Assembly (NCBI GenBank): GCA_025350945.1
Contig: JANXWW010000120.1
Coordinates: 1-7,870 of the forward strand
Source: Burkholderiales bacterium
GTDB taxonomy: Bacteria; Pseudomonadota; Gammaproteobacteria; Burkholderiales; Usitatibacteraceae
Direction of reading: 5' to 3'
Length of the DNA: 7,870 bases
This document shows positions 7,042 through 7,870 of the stretch, piece by piece. The position numbers and the translations under genes were made by a program. Position 1 is the stretch's first letter, and each line of letters begins with the position of its first letter. Under the pieces are notes generated by a model. It was not told the origin of the DNA. It searched no databases and worked only from the letters and a program-made list of their open reading frames with translations.

Positions 7042-7075
7042 ACATGCGGCGACGTTATTTCATACATGCGTCGTC
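7042..7075. repeat. 12-bp direct repeat in the DUF1800 leader
   Basis: Two copies of ACATGCGNCGNC start at 7042 and 7064, agreeing at 10 of 12 positions and spaced 22 bp apart, roughly two helical turns. They lie 25-58 bases before the DUF1800 start codon. Such spacing suits a DNA-binding protein on one face of the helix, but chance is not excluded. Confidence 0.35.
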
Positions 7076-7128
7076 ATTTAAATGTAAGACTCATGTTTAG
7101 CACTAAAGTGCACGAAATGGTGGATAAA

Positions 7129-7151
7129 CATATTGTGATATTCATAATATG
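7129..7151. promoter_or_regulatory. 23-bp imperfect palindrome, candidate operator
   Basis: Arms CATATTGTGA (7129-7138) and TCATAATATG (7142-7151) are complementary at 9 of 10 positions around a TAT centre. The site covers part of the spacer and the -10 of the possible minus-strand promoter upstream of DUF1800, where a bound regulator would block transcription. It does not match the spacing of CRP or FNR sites. Confidence 0.45.
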
Positions 7152-7164
7152 CACATTCTGGCAA
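7135..7164 (-). promoter_or_regulatory. Candidate promoter for the DUF1800-DUF1501 unit
   Basis: On the minus strand TTGCCA (complement of 7159-7164, 5 of 6 to -35) is followed after 18 bases by TATCAC (complement of 7135-7140, 4 of 6 to -10). The start site would be near 7128, leaving a leader of about 110 bases that contains the direct repeat. The match is moderate. Confidence 0.3.
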
Positions 7165-7266
7165 CGCATTGCTGCATCTGATCGCTTACAAGTCACGAAA
7201 AATTAAGCGAAGAAATAGGGCTGGAAGCCGTTGCGTGAGACGTTGTGTGCGATTAACATCTCTGTG

Positions 7267-7289
7267 AAAATGCCCCGCACCAAAGGGGC
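7267..7289 (-). terminator. GC-rich hairpin with a short T-run, possible terminator
   Basis: On the minus strand GCCCC and GGGGC (complements of 7285-7289 and 7272-7276) form a 5-bp stem with an 8-base loop, followed by ATTTTC. It lies about 245 bp after the beta-barrel stop and before the promoter of the DUF1800 unit. The stem is short and the T-run has only four bases, so this is a weak call. Confidence 0.35.
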
Positions 7290-7532
7290 TCTCCCTCGAA
7301 ACGCCGCGCCAGTATTAGGGTTTGCAGAGCCAGAAATAATCCTGATGAACGAAATCACGCGGCTTTGTATTCACGTGCTGGCAATTTCGTCAGATGATTT
7401 TTATTTACAGTCTGTTACAACACGCATGCCAGCAATATTGTTGTACTGACAATCAGTGCATGCAGGTGATCTTGGTAACTTTCACGCTGCCGCGCAAGAT
7501 ATAGAGTTTTGCGCCCGCTGCTCCAGGCTGAA

Positions 7533-7870
7533 TTAGCGAAATCGGTATTGCATACCCACTGAATAAAAATCAATATTGCGATTCTGCGATAACAGTTCGT
7601 CAGCATATTTACGGGTCTGCGATACCTCGGCACGCAATGCGATATTTTTAGTAAAGTCATAGGTGACACCTACACCAAACGTTGCTTTTGTTTGCCGCTC
7701 TGTGTTGCCTTGAACACCCGCCAACAGTTCCACATCGCCTGATGTTGCGAAGCTTATTTTGCGCTCGCTCATAAATGCACCTGCGCGTGCAAACACGCTG
7801 AGTTGACTCGTTACCGGTAATGTACCAACGACACTGACATCAAATCCTGTGGTTTTGATGCGCCGCGCAA
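7533..7870 (-). CDS. Outer-membrane beta-barrel protein (OmpA/opacity-like), C-terminal part
   Basis: The minus-strand frame is open from the window edge to TAA 7533-7535, giving 111 visible residues; the start and signal peptide lie beyond the window. The sequence alternates amphipathic strands and turns typical of an 8-stranded OmpA-like barrel: TGFDVSVVGTLPVTSQLSVFARAGAFM, then FGVGVTYDFTKNIALRAEVSQ, and a last strand IDFYSVGMQYRF. This last strand ends in the aromatic residue expected of a BAM assembly signal, but one extra Arg follows the Phe, which is unusual. Such proteins sit in the outer membrane as structural or adhesion barrels. The GTG at 7796 is internal and not the start. It is separated from the DUF1800 unit by a long gap, so co-transcription is unlikely. 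Confidence 0.8.
   Translation of the reverse strand, partial: ARRIKTTGFDVSVVGTLPVTSQLSVFARAGAFMSERKISFATSGDVELLAGVQGNTERQTKATFGVGVTYDFTKNIALRAEVSQTRKYADELLSQNRNIDFYSVGMQYRFR

Larger units (their letters stand above)
7018..7532. other. 515-bp region without a convincing gene
   Basis: The region lies between the 5' end of the DUF1800 gene and the 3' end of the beta-barrel gene, both on the minus strand. It contains a direct repeat (7042-7075), a palindrome over a possible promoter (7129-7164), a GC-rich hairpin (7272-7289) and a small ACTGA/TCAGT stem (7445-7457). Short open frames on both strands show no ribosome site and no family resemblance. I see no tRNA or known RNA. Confidence 0.6.

Noticed and set aside
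7134..7150. CRP-type site in the TGTGA-containing palindrome
   Set aside because: The second half-site TCA comes after 3 bases rather than 6, and is followed by TAATA rather than CA.
7231..7449. 72-residue open frame in the 515-bp gap
   Set aside because: It has no Shine-Dalgarno sequence, no recognisable domain, and crosses the 7272-7289 hairpin.

Overview
The window looks like an ordinary chromosomal stretch of a Gram-negative bacterium with moderate GC content. I infer a proteobacterium, perhaps a gammaproteobacterium, but the sequence does not fix the taxon. The Gram-negative inference rests on two predicted lipoproteins with Ala after the lipobox Cys (outer-membrane sorting), a C-terminal piece of an outer-membrane beta-barrel, and a twin-arginine-type signal on an exported DUF1501 protein. 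I see no rRNA, tRNA, CRISPR array, transposase or phage gene.

Layout. Bases 1-273 (+) are the 3' end of a FlK-type thioesterase. Bases 378-1319 (+) encode a TerB-like/DUF697-like protein interrupted by an in-frame TAG at codon 39; the frame is intact on both sides. Convergent with it, 7 bp away, is a patatin-like phospholipase lipoprotein (1327-2289, -). Sharing a 64-bp divergent spacer with the patatin gene is a CrtI/PYROXD2-type FAD oxidoreductase (2354-3934, +). A 244-bp convergent gap (3935-4178) holds several hairpins, one of which resembles a dispersed palindromic repeat and may also terminate transcription. Then comes a minus-strand pair, a DUF1800 lipoprotein (5443-7017) followed after 19 bp by a DUF1501 protein (4179-5423), which are probably co-transcribed. 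A 515-bp region (7018-7532) without a convincing gene carries a long imperfect palindrome over a possible promoter, a 12-bp direct repeat and one GC-rich hairpin. The window ends inside an OmpA/opacity-type beta-barrel gene on the minus strand (7533-7870).

How they work together. Only the DUF1800-DUF1501 pair forms a clear functional unit: two exported proteins of families that often sit side by side and whose biochemical role is not settled. The other genes are single transcription units with no shared pathway evident from sequence. I did not find a clearly new multi-gene system. The items most worth a second look are the amber codon in the TerB-like gene, the lipoprotein form of the DUF1800/DUF1501 pair with its structured upstream region, and the hairpin-rich gap at 3935-4178.
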